From an uncultured SAR116 cluster alpha proteobacterium (lineage in GTDB: Bacteria; Pseudomonadota; Alphaproteobacteria; Puniceispirillales; Marisalimonadaceae): DNA of 64,000 nt. The stretch's first letter is position 1. Each line of letters starts with the position of its first letter. The translations under genes and the position numbers were made by a program. The stretch spans positions 1 to 64,000 of the forward strand of contig CABZCK010000004.1 in assembly GCA_902524215.1 (NCBI GenBank), given 5' to 3'. The notes below the pieces were generated by a model. That model saw only the letters and a program-made list of their open reading frames with translations, made no database searches and was not told where the DNA came from. Of this stretch, positions 33,986 to 42,833 are shown piece after piece.

Positions 33986-34014
33986 ATAATAATTCCAACT
34001 ACAAAAATAATCAA
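33986..34014 (-). promoter_or_regulatory. Putative promoter of the riboswitch-dadA transcript
   Basis: Minus-strand TTGATT (34009-34014), 17-nt spacer, TATTAT (33986-33991), just upstream of aptamer 1. Confidence 0.55.
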
Positions 34015-34015
34015 A

Positions 34016-34417
34016 CTAATTTTTTTTCTTAGTAATTTTTTCTATTGGGCCGTTTTGGTTTATCCAGTCATCAATGCCATTTTCTAAGTTCAAAACATTA
34101 GTTAAACCCATCTCCAAAGCTGTTTTAGTAGACAATGACGATCGCCATCCAGAAGCACAATAAAATATAAATTTATTTTTAGTATTGAAGTAATCTTTAT
34201 AATAAGGACTTTTAGGGTCAATCCAGAACTCTAACATACCCCTTGGTACGTGCTTAGCATTTTTTATTTTACCACTTTTCTCTAGTTCTCTAATGTCTCT
34301 TAAATCTATAAAAATTGTTTTATCATCATTATGCAATTTTAGAGCATTTATAAAGTCAATATTTTTGATTTTTTGTTTAGCTTCTTCAACTAAAGAAAAA
34401 CAAGATTTAATTGCCAT
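34016..34417 (-). CDS. Rhodanese-like domain protein
   Basis: IFIDLRDIRELEKSGKIKNAKHVPRG, FIFYCASGWRSSLSTKTALEMG. ATG at 34417 preferred over TTG at 34432. Confidence 0.9.
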   Translation of the reverse strand: MAIKSCFSLVEEAKQKIKNIDFINALKLHNDDKTIFIDLRDIRELEKSGKIKNAKHVPRGMLEFWIDPKSPYYKDYFNTKNKFIFYCASGWRSSLSTKTALEMGLTNVLNLENGIDDWINQNGPIEKITKKKN

Positions 34418-34466
34418 TTTTTTAGTTTCCAATAGATTAAAATATATAATCTAATATAAATAAATA

Positions 34467-35456
34467 ATGACAAATAACAATCAACAATTTTTAATTCAAC
34501 ATGAAGTGTTTAATAAAAATTTTATCTTTCCAGCTGTTAAAAATATGAATTCTCAACAGGTTATATCATTATATGAAAATTTTAAAACAATTTTACCTCA
34601 CTCTCAAAAAAACTCTCGAGATTTAAAAATCAGAAGAAATTTAAGTGATATTTTGGATGAATTTGATGTTTTATTTTTAGATGCATTCGGAGTTATAAAT
34701 ATAGGGGATCAGTTAATACCACCCATAATTGAGACCTTAAATATTGCTAGAGATAAGGGTATATATGTAATCATTCTAACGAATGGTGCCACTTATTGTT
34801 CTGAAAAAAAAATTAATCAATTTTATAATCTTGGATTAGAGTTTTCTTATGATGAAATTATATCGAGTCGAGATGCAACAGAAAGATTTTTATCTATTCA
34901 TCTTAATTCATCTAAAATAGGTGTCCTTGGTAATAAAGACAAAAAACTAAACATTAAAAACTGTACAACAATAGATTTAGTGAAAGATATTGAATTATTT
35001 GACGAAATGGACTCTTTTATTTTTTTAGGTACAAGTTATTGGGACTCAGACTTTCAAGATTTATTAAAAGATACATTGTCCTCAAATCCAAGACCATTTT
35101 TTGTTTCCAACCCAGATATTGTTGCGCCTCACAAGGATCATTTTAGTATGGAACCAGGTTATTTTACATTAAAATTAATAAATGAAGGTATTAATTTACC
35201 ATTATGGTTTGGCAAACCTTTTTCAACAATTTTTGAAATGGCTTTAGAAAAAGTGCAGTTTATTTCAGGATCTTCAATTAACATGTCAAGAATTGGAATG
35301 GTAGGAGATACTTTGCATACGGATATTTTGGGCGCCAACTCAATCGGAATTAAATCAATTTTAATGACAAATTTTGGTTTATTGAAAAATCAAAATATTG
35401 CATCTGTTATTAAAAAGACTGGTATTATACCAGATTATTTAATTGAAGGTCCTTAA
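34467..35456 (+). CDS. HAD superfamily class IIA hydrolase
   Basis: DVLFLDAFGVINIGDQLIPP, ILTNGATY, RIGMVGDTLHTDILGANSIGIKSIL. Confidence 0.85.
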   Translation: MTNNNQQFLIQHEVFNKNFIFPAVKNMNSQQVISLYENFKTILPHSQKNSRDLKIRRNLSDILDEFDVLFLDAFGVINIGDQLIPPIIETLNIARDKGIYVIILTNGATYCSEKKINQFYNLGLEFSYDEIISSRDATERFLSIHLNSSKIGVLGNKDKKLNIKNCTTIDLVKDIELFDEMDSFIFLGTSYWDSDFQDLLKDTLSSNPRPFFVSNPDIVAPHKDHFSMEPGYFTLKLINEGINLPLWFGKPFSTIFEMALEKVQFISGSSINMSRIGMVGDTLHTDILGANSIGIKSILMTNFGLLKNQNIASVIKKTGIIPDYLIEGP

Positions 35457-35457
35457 A

Positions 35458-36228
35458 GTGAATAAAAGAAAATCTATTTTAGTTACATCTGGATCAAAAA
35501 GGTTAGGAAAGCATATCTCTAAATTTTTTGTAATGAATGATTGGGATTTAATTCTGCATTATAATAATTCAAAAGAAGAAGCAGAAGAAACAGCAAATGA
35601 ATTATCGCGTTACTCAAAAAATATAAAATTATATCAAGCAGACTTTACAAATTATAATGATGTTAAAAATTTAGTAGAAAACTTACTGTCAAAAGACAAA
35701 GATTGGATAGGTCTAGTAAATAATGCTGGATTATTTGAATATGATACAGGTATAGATTTTAAAATAGAAAAATTAAATCAACATATGTCTATTAATTTTT
35801 CTACACCTGCATTACTTATCCAAGCACTTTTTAAGAATATAACTAAAAACTGTATTGAAAAAAGTAAAAATAATATGGTTATAAATATAATTGATGCTAA
35901 AATCGAAGGTCTAAATCCAGATTATTATTCTTATACTTTGTCAAAGTTAGCAATGTCAGGATTGACAAAGATGTCAGCCTTATCTTATGCACCAGATTTA
36001 AGAGTAAATGCAATTGCTCCTGGAATAATATTACCTGCAGAGAATCAAAATAATGCTGAGTTCAAAAATTCTCATAAAAAAAATATTTTAAATAGTTCTG
36101 CAACAATAGATGATTTATATTTAGCTCTTGATTTTTTGACTAATTCAAACTCTGTTACTGGTCACATTTCATTATTAGATGGAGGAGCACATCTAGCTCC
36201 TCCCGTAAGAGATGTTGCTATTAAATAA
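35458..36228 (+). CDS. SDR family oxidoreductase, possibly FolM-like dihydromonapterin/dihydrofolate reductase
   Basis: SDR fold motifs SILVTSGSKRLGKHIS, LVNNAGLF, YSYTLSKLA; directly upstream of folB. GTG start at 35458. Confidence 0.8.
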   Translation: MNKRKSILVTSGSKRLGKHISKFFVMNDWDLILHYNNSKEEAEETANELSRYSKNIKLYQADFTNYNDVKNLVENLLSKDKDWIGLVNNAGLFEYDTGIDFKIEKLNQHMSINFSTPALLIQALFKNITKNCIEKSKNNMVINIIDAKIEGLNPDYYSYTLSKLAMSGLTKMSALSYAPDLRVNAIAPGIILPAENQNNAEFKNSHKKNILNSSATIDDLYLALDFLTNSNSVTGHISLLDGGAHLAPPVRDVAIK

Positions 36229-36240
36229 GGTAAAATATTA

Positions 36241-36591
36241 ATGTTTAAGAAAATTCTTATTGAAAATTTAACTTGTAATGCTTCTGTTGGAGTTTATGAA
36301 AACGAAAAATTAAATAAACAAAAAATAATAATTAACTTGGAAATTGTACTTGTTAAATCCATAAAAACTCATACTGATAATCTTAAAGATGTAGCTGATT
36401 ATGGAAAATTTAGAAGAATTGTATTAGATATTATCAATTCCAAGCATTTTAATTTAATTGAGACGCTAGCTGATAACTTAATTAAAAAAATAGGAGCTTT
36501 TGAAAAAGTTGAAAATATTAAATTAAAAATTACAAAGCCTGATGTTTTTGAGGATTGTTCTGTTTCATATGAAATTAGTGATTATCCTTAA
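36241..36591 (+). CDS. folB: Dihydroneopterin aldolase
   Basis: ILIENLTCNASVGVYENEKLNKQKIIINLEI ... NLIETLADNLIKKI ... LKITKP. Confidence 0.87.
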   Translation: MFKKILIENLTCNASVGVYENEKLNKQKIIINLEIVLVKSIKTHTDNLKDVADYGKFRRIVLDIINSKHFNLIETLADNLIKKIGAFEKVENIKLKITKPDVFEDCSVSYEISDYP

Positions 36592-37342
36592 GTTTTCTAA
36601 AATGTTTAAAAGTTTCTGCACTATTTAATTTTTCAACATCATTTGCAATTTTAAAATTAATATCATTATATCTTAAAAATGGATTTAATTTTTTTTCTTG
36701 TCCAAGAAAAAAAGGTATGGTTGGTTTATTTTGCTTTCTTAAGTTTGTAATTTCTTTAATACAAGTATCTAACTCTTCAATATTATTGTAAATCAAACTT
36801 TTGCAAAAGTTTGCATTTGATAATGTATACTCATGACCACAATACACAAGTGTATCATCAGGTAAATTTATAATTTTGTCTAAACTGTTTTTCATTTGTT
36901 CAAAAGTTCCATCAAATATTCTTCCACATCCAAGTCTAAACAAAGTATCTCCAGAAAAAAGTGTTTTTAAACTCTCAATGTAATAACATATGTGACCAAT
37001 AGTGTGGCCAGGAGTGTGAAAAACTATAGCCTTTTCTCCAATAATATCAATTTCATCTCCATCTAAAACATAATGATCACAATTTTGTATATTATTTTTG
37101 TCATATTTTGGAGCAATAAGTTTACAGTTATATTTTTCTAATAATTCTTGATTGCCAGCGATGTGGTCGTTATGGTGGTGTGTATTAAATATATGCGTTA
37201 AATTCCAATTATTTTTTTCAAGTAGATCAATAACAGGTTGTGCTTCTCCAGGATCAATTGCTGCTGTTTGTTTATTAATAGGATTATTCAAGACATAAAT
37301 ATAGTTGTCACTTAATGCTTTTATGATTTCAATTTGAGTCAT
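36575..37342 (-). CDS. gloB: Hydroxyacylglutathione hydrolase (glyoxalase II)
   Basis: HIFNTHHHNDHIAGNQ, FHTPGHTIGHICYY, FSGDTLFRLGCGRIFDGT, VYCGHEYTLSN. Confidence 0.95.
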   Translation of the reverse strand: MTQIEIIKALSDNYIYVLNNPINKQTAAIDPGEAQPVIDLLEKNNWNLTHIFNTHHHNDHIAGNQELLEKYNCKLIAPKYDKNNIQNCDHYVLDGDEIDIIGEKAIVFHTPGHTIGHICYYIESLKTLFSGDTLFRLGCGRIFDGTFEQMKNSLDKIINLPDDTLVYCGHEYTLSNANFCKSLIYNNIEELDTCIKEITNLRKQNKPTIPFFLGQEKKLNPFLRYNDINFKIANDVEKLNSAETFKHFRKLKDNH

Positions 37343-37415
37343 AATATAATTATCCTTAGGAAAAAATTATGTTATCAATAAATATATATCATACAAACTT
37401 ATAATTAATTTTACC

Positions 37416-37913
37416 ATGGAAGAATTAGAAAAACTTAGAAAAGAAATAGACCAACTTGATAAGATGATAGCTGAGTTAATTTCCAAAAGACAAGGACTTT
37501 CAAATAAAATTTTAAAAGCTAAAGGAGGGAAGTTTACTTATGATCCAGTAAGAGAAAGGAAAGTGATGGAAAAAATTTTCTCTTATGATATCGATTCTAA
37601 ACTTGCAGAAAGAATATGGAGACAAATTATTGCTTATAATCTGTCAACACAAAAAAAATTAAAAATTGGATACATTGGAGCGGACAAGCTTTCTTTAGCA
37701 GCTTATGAAAGTTATTTTGGTCCATATTTTGAAATTAGAGATTTTAAAAATTTTATTAAGTTAAATGAAGGAATAAATAAAAAAATTATTGATGTAGCAA
37801 TAATAGAAAAATCACAATTTGACCTAAATAAAATTAATTCTAAAATAAAAATTGTGTCTGAATTCCCATTAAATGAATACTTTCACAAAAAAAAGTATTT
37901 AATTTTGAAATAA
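37416..37913 (+). CDS. Chorismate mutase with a ~75-aa C-terminal extension
   Basis: LRKEIDQLDKMIAELISKRQGLSNKILKAKG (CM_2/AroQ-type); followed by hisC and a prephenate dehydrogenase gene. Confidence 0.85.
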   Translation: MEELEKLRKEIDQLDKMIAELISKRQGLSNKILKAKGGKFTYDPVRERKVMEKIFSYDIDSKLAERIWRQIIAYNLSTQKKLKIGYIGADKLSLAAYESYFGPYFEIRDFKNFIKLNEGINKKIIDVAIIEKSQFDLNKINSKIKIVSEFPLNEYFHKKKYLILK

Positions 37914-37931
37914 CTTAGGTTAGAAAAAAAT

Positions 37932-39023
37932 ATGTTTTTAGAACCAAAAGAATCAATTTTAAATTTAGATGCCTATAAACCAAATTTTGGTTCATCTAAT
38001 TTGAAAAAATTAATTAGACTTTCTGCGAATGAAAATGCTTTAGGGTACTCTCCAAGAATTGATAAAGAGTTGAAGATTAAAAGTTTTAATCGGTATCCTC
38101 CACAACATAGTGAAGAACTGATTAAAACAATTAGTAAAATTAATAATTTAGACCAAAATAAACTTATTCTTGGCAATGGTTCTGACGATTTAATCTCTGT
38201 AATTGCTCAAACATTTTTAAAACCTGGAGACGAAGCAATTTACACAGAATATGGGTTTTTACAATTTCCACAATCCATAACTGTAGCTGGAGGAATTAAA
38301 AAAATTGCCAAAGACATTAATTTTCATGTAAGTATTGATAATATATTAAACTTAATAACAGATAAAACTCGTTTAATATTTCTTGCTAATGCTAACAATC
38401 CGACAGGGACATTTATTAGTAAAAGTGAAGTTTATAGGTTAATTAACAATATACCAGAAAATATATTGTTAGTTTATGACGCAGCTTATGCAGAATATAT
38501 TCGAAATGATGATTATATAGATGGATCTGAATTAGTTGAAAATTTTAATAACGTTATAATGTTAAGAACTTTTTCAAAATTACATGGACTTGCAGGCTTG
38601 AGACTAGGTTGGGGTTATAGTAATAGTAAAATAATAAATTTTTTAATGGCAGTTAGAGGTCCTTTTAGTGTCAATTCTATAGCCATTGAAGCTGGAATTA
38701 TTGCCATGAAAGACATTGATTTTCAAAACCATTGCTTTGATTTTAATTTAAAATCGATGAAATTTATGGAAATTGAATTAGGTAAATTAGGTGTAAAATA
38801 TGTAAAGTCTTCGACTAACTTTATTCTTATAAATTTATCAGATCAAGATAAATCTTCAACAAAAAATGCTGTATTATTTTTTAAAAAAAATGGTGTGTTA
38901 GTTCGCGAAATGAATGTTTATAATTTACCAAATTACATTAGAGTATCTTTAGGATCTGAAGAAGAAAATAATTATTTCTTGAAATTACTTAAAAAATTTA
39001 TCACACAAAATGATAATCGATAA
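37932..39023 (+). CDS. hisC: Histidinol-phosphate/aromatic aminotransferase
   Basis: LSANENALGYSP, LGNGSDDLISVIAQTFLKPGDE, ANANNPTG, RTFSKLHGLAGLRLGWG. Confidence 0.93.
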   Translation: MFLEPKESILNLDAYKPNFGSSNLKKLIRLSANENALGYSPRIDKELKIKSFNRYPPQHSEELIKTISKINNLDQNKLILGNGSDDLISVIAQTFLKPGDEAIYTEYGFLQFPQSITVAGGIKKIAKDINFHVSIDNILNLITDKTRLIFLANANNPTGTFISKSEVYRLINNIPENILLVYDAAYAEYIRNDDYIDGSELVENFNNVIMLRTFSKLHGLAGLRLGWGYSNSKIINFLMAVRGPFSVNSIAIEAGIIAMKDIDFQNHCFDFNLKSMKFMEIELGKLGVKYVKSSTNFILINLSDQDKSSTKNAVLFFKKNGVLVREMNVYNLPNYIRVSLGSEEENNYFLKLLKKFITQNDNR

Positions 39024-39912
39024 AAAAATAGTAACTATCATCGGCTTAGGTTTAATAGGTAGTTCTATATTAAAAGCATTTAATTATTATTTAAAAAATA
39101 AATTTTACATAAAAGTTTATGATAATAATCTTGAACACCTTAAAGTTGTTAAGTCATTTAAAATAGCAGATGAAATTTGTAACTCTGTCGAGCAATCTGT
39201 AAAAGAATCAGATTTAGTAATTTTAGCTATTCCTGTAGGTGTAATGGCAGATGTAGGAAAATTAATTTCACCAAATCTAAAAAAGGGAGCAATTTTAACA
39301 GATACTGGGTCAACAAAAATTTCCGTAATCCGAGATCTTTCATCATTAATACCTGAAGATGTATTTCTAGTTCCTTCACACCCTTTAGCAGGAACTGAGT
39401 ATTCTGGACCTAAAGCAGGTTTTTATAATTTATTTGAAGGCCGATATTGGATTATAATTAGTAAAAAGAACGATAAAAATGGAAAGTATCTAGAAAATTT
39501 GTTTAAAAATTTTGGTTCTAAAGTTGAGTTCATGGATGAATTTTATCATGATAAAGTACTTGCAATAACTTCACATTTGCCTCATTTAATCGCTTATTCA
39601 ATTGTTGACACGGCTAATAATTTAGAGAGTGATTTAAAAAATGATGTTATTAGATATTCAGCAACTGGATTCAGAGACTTCACTAGATTAGCATCTTCAG
39701 ATCCGACCATGTGGAGAGATGTTTTTTTAAATAATGCTGAAGCAGTATTAGAAATGCTACAAAGATTTAATGAAGATCTTTCAGCATTACAAAAATTAAT
39801 TAGGAAAAAAAATTCTAACGAATTATATAATTTTTTCAAAAATTCTAAAGAAATAAGAAGTAAAATTATTGAAGCAAAACAACATTTACCAGAAGTATCA
39901 AAATTGAAGTAA
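39010..39912 (+). CDS. tyrA: Prephenate/arogenate dehydrogenase family protein
   Basis: VTIIGLGLIGSSILKAF, VPSHPLAGTEYSGPKAG, ITSHLPHLIAYSI. Confidence 0.9.
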   Translation: MIIDKKIVTIIGLGLIGSSILKAFNYYLKNKFYIKVYDNNLEHLKVVKSFKIADEICNSVEQSVKESDLVILAIPVGVMADVGKLISPNLKKGAILTDTGSTKISVIRDLSSLIPEDVFLVPSHPLAGTEYSGPKAGFYNLFEGRYWIIISKKNDKNGKYLENLFKNFGSKVEFMDEFYHDKVLAITSHLPHLIAYSIVDTANNLESDLKNDVIRYSATGFRDFTRLASSDPTMWRDVFLNNAEAVLEMLQRFNEDLSALQKLIRKKNSNELYNFFKNSKEIRSKIIEAKQHLPEVSKLK

Positions 39913-40473
39913 ATTTATTCTAAAATATGTTAATTTATATTTAAAATACTCAGAAATATAATTTATTTTTTTTTTCCACCATATTTTATTTTCGTCAATA
40001 AATACATAAGGTATGATTTTAATATTTTTAAAAATACTTTTAAACTCTAACATAGCCCTTGGCATATGGTAATTATTTGTTAGTAAAACAAATGAATTTA
40101 TTCCTTTTGATTTAACCCATTTTAAGCTCTCTACGGCATTTGAAAAAGTATTTCTAGAGACACCTTCTATTTGAATGCAACATTCAATAATTTTTTCATT
40201 ATTTATGTTTTTTTTAGTAAGTTTTATCAATGTTTTTTTATTAAAACCTTTTCCTACTCCGCTAATAAACAAATTTTTATTTTTGCTTTTAATTTGAAAA
40301 AAAATTTGAAGAGATTTCTTTACTCTATTATCACCTCCAGTTAAGACAATAAAATTATTATTAAAGTTTAAATTATTATTATAATTTAAGATTTTCTTAT
40401 AGAAAATTAAATAATCAATCACTAATATTATTAAGAGTGTGACAACTAGAAAAAGATATTTTTTTTTAATCAT
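39898..40473 (-). CDS. YdcF/SanA-like (DUF218) membrane-anchored protein
   Basis: N-terminal TM, FIVLTGGDNRVKKSL, SRNTFSNAVESLKWVKSKGINSFVLLTNNYHMPRAMLEF. Confidence 0.82.
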   Translation of the reverse strand: MIKKKYLFLVVTLLIILVIDYLIFYKKILNYNNNLNFNNNFIVLTGGDNRVKKSLQIFFQIKSKNKNLFISGVGKGFNKKTLIKLTKKNINNEKIIECCIQIEGVSRNTFSNAVESLKWVKSKGINSFVLLTNNYHMPRAMLEFKSIFKNIKIIPYVFIDENKIWWKKKINYISEYFKYKLTYFRINLLQF

Positions 40474-40543
40474 TTGATTTAGTTAATTATTTGGAAAGAC
40501 ATATTTTTTACTATATAGTAATATATTATTCAGGTTAAATATT

Positions 40544-41443
40544 ATGTTAGAAAAATGTTTAAAGTGTAATACTTTATTTGAAGTTGATGAAAGTTTAATT
40601 ACTCCAAAGCTAAAATTATTTAAGTGTAGTGTATGTGATAATGAATGGCCTTTTTTAAATAGTAAAAATCCTAAAAAAAAAATACCAGAAAATTTATCTG
40701 ATGAAAAACTACGTAAAGATCTTGATGCGATTAGGACAGAAATAGAGAAGAAAACTGATATATTAAGTAATGGAGTGAAAACGCAGTCTAAAGAAAAGTT
40801 AACTAAAGGAAAAAATCAAAATTATAATACTAAGAAAAAAACTGTTGCTCAAATTGCTGAAGAAATAGCTGAAGCTAGTGTAAAAAATAGAGAACAAAAA
40901 ATAATTAAGAATAAAAAACAGATCTATAATAAAACCTCAAACGTTGAAACCCTCAAAAATGTTCATTCAAAGCAGAAAAGTGTTGCAATTCCTTTGATTA
41001 TTTTTATTTCTATTCTCTTCATAAGTAGTACTGTCTACTTTAGAAATAATGTTATAAGTTTTAGTCATTCTTATTTTCCGAATTTTGTAGAAAAGAATTT
41101 TCATAAAGTATTTGGTTTATTTAAACGAGTTAAAATACCATTTTATGCGGATTTTAAAAATTTAGAGATAGAAAATTTTGGTGCAGTTTATGAAGGTAAG
41201 TCAGTAAAGTTTTTTGGTAATATAAAAAACAATTCAAAATACTCTATATTAACACCTACATTAAAAGTAATCATGACAACAGAAGATGGCAAAATACTTG
41301 CGGAAACTATTATAAAATCAACGCAAACATTTATTTCATCTAACAATTTTATTAAAATTAATCATTTAATTCTAACTAATCAAAAATATAATAATGCCAC
41401 AATTCGTGCCACTATTATGAAAGAAATTGAGAGTTCAAGTTAG
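40544..41443 (+). CDS. MJ0042-type zinc-ribbon, single-TM protein
   Basis: KCLKCNTLFEVDESLI..LKLFKCSVCDNEWPF N-terminal zinc ribbon; TM IPLIIFISILFISSTVYF. Confidence 0.75.
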   Translation: MLEKCLKCNTLFEVDESLITPKLKLFKCSVCDNEWPFLNSKNPKKKIPENLSDEKLRKDLDAIRTEIEKKTDILSNGVKTQSKEKLTKGKNQNYNTKKKTVAQIAEEIAEASVKNREQKIIKNKKQIYNKTSNVETLKNVHSKQKSVAIPLIIFISILFISSTVYFRNNVISFSHSYFPNFVEKNFHKVFGLFKRVKIPFYADFKNLEIENFGAVYEGKSVKFFGNIKNNSKYSILTPTLKVIMTTEDGKILAETIIKSTQTFISSNNFIKINHLILTNQKYNNATIRATIMKEIESSS

Positions 41444-42699
41444 AAATTTGGTATTATGTCAAGTTTAAGTATTTGATCTATTTCTTCTCTTTTTCGAAGC
41501 AAAATTTCTTTATTATCAAATATAAACACCTCAGCGGCACTTGGTCTACTGTTATAATTTGATCTCATTACACTTCCATATGCGCCGCAGGTCATAATTG
41601 CTAGAACCTCATTCTTCTTTGTTTCTTGTAAATTAAAATCAATACCTAAAAAATCACCTGTTTCACAAATTGGTCCAACTATATCATATTTTTTTGAAGA
41701 TCTATTACTCTTAATTTTAATAGGCTTAATCGAATGAGTTGCATTGTAAAGAGTAGGCCTAATTAAATTATTCATGGCAGCATCTACAATCAAAAAGTTT
41801 TTAAGATTAGTTGATTTTGTCCTAATTACTCTAGTTAATAAAATCCCTGATTCAGCAATTAACGACCTTCCCGGTTCTACACTCAATTGAAAATCTTCAT
41901 TTCTAAAAACTTCATTTAAAGCTTTACTAAATGACTTATAATCAAGTGAATTTTTCATTGTATAATCAATTCCAAATCCACCTCCTAAATCTAAATGATT
42001 AACTTCGTAACCAAGACTTCTCAATTCTATTGCCAAATTTTTAATTTTTAAAAAAGTCTGGAAAAACACATCATAATCAAATAATTGTGATCCTACATGT
42101 ATTGCTAATCCAAAAGGATTTACAAAGGAAGCTTCATTTATTAATTTATAAGCATTTACAATGTCATCATAGATTATTCCAAACTTAGAGTTTTCATCAC
42201 CGGTTGATATTTTTTTATGGGTTTTAGCATTTATGTCAAGATTTACTCTTATTGCAACATTTACTCTCTTTTTAATATTTTTTGAAATTTCAATTATATC
42301 TTTTAATTCTTCAATTGATTCTGCATTTAATTGTTTAATATTTTGACCAATAGCAAACTCTATCTCATCTTTTTGTTTTCCAACACCCGAAAAAATAATA
42401 TCTTCCGGTTTAACTGAAACTGCTAAGCATCTTTTTAATTCACCAATCGATACTACATCAGCCCCTGCACCTAGATTATTTATATATTTAATTATTCCAA
42501 GATTATCATTTGATTTAACAGCAAAATGAATTTTTCCATTAAGAGGATCCATAATATTTTTAAGCAAATAGAAAGAATTTTTAATTAAATTTGAATCATA
42601 TATAAATGTTGGGGTCCCATAGTGATCTGCCAATTTTATTAAACTTTTATTTTGAAGAAATAATTCTCCTGATTTGCGATAGTATCCAATTCTTTGCAT
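41440..42699 (-). CDS. lysA: Diaminopimelate decarboxylase
   Basis: HFAVKSNDNLGIIKYI, HLDLGGGFGID, SVEPGRSLIAESG, CGAYGSVMRSNYNSRP. Confidence 0.96.
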   Translation of the reverse strand: MQRIGYYRKSGELFLQNKSLIKLADHYGTPTFIYDSNLIKNSFYLLKNIMDPLNGKIHFAVKSNDNLGIIKYINNLGAGADVVSIGELKRCLAVSVKPEDIIFSGVGKQKDEIEFAIGQNIKQLNAESIEELKDIIEISKNIKKRVNVAIRVNLDINAKTHKKISTGDENSKFGIIYDDIVNAYKLINEASFVNPFGLAIHVGSQLFDYDVFFQTFLKIKNLAIELRSLGYEVNHLDLGGGFGIDYTMKNSLDYKSFSKALNEVFRNEDFQLSVEPGRSLIAESGILLTRVIRTKSTNLKNFLIVDAAMNNLIRPTLYNATHSIKPIKIKSNRSSKKYDIVGPICETGDFLGIDFNLQETKKNEVLAIMTCGAYGSVMRSNYNSRPSAAEVFIFDNKEILLRKREEIDQILKLDIIPNF

Positions 42700-42700
42700 T

Positions 42701-42829
42701 TTATTTTTTTGTTGAAATTATTTTTATTGATGGTGGAATAGGGTCTGCTTTTTTACCACATCCATAAGAAAAAATACTTAAAACTATCAATAAAAAAAAT
42801 AGAGTATTTAATTGGTTTAATTTTGACAT
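42701..42829 (-). CDS. lptM: Small LptM (YifL)-like lipoprotein, 42 aa
   Basis: Translation MSKLNQLNTLFFLLIVLSIFSYGCGKKADPIPPSIKIISTKK: signal peptide, lipobox-like SYGC, CGKKADPIPP after the Cys; sits between argH and lysA. Not in the ORF track (below size cutoff). Confidence 0.82.
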   Translation of the reverse strand: MSKLNQLNTLFFLLIVLSIFSYGCGKKADPIPPSIKIISTKK

Positions 42830-42833
42830 AACT

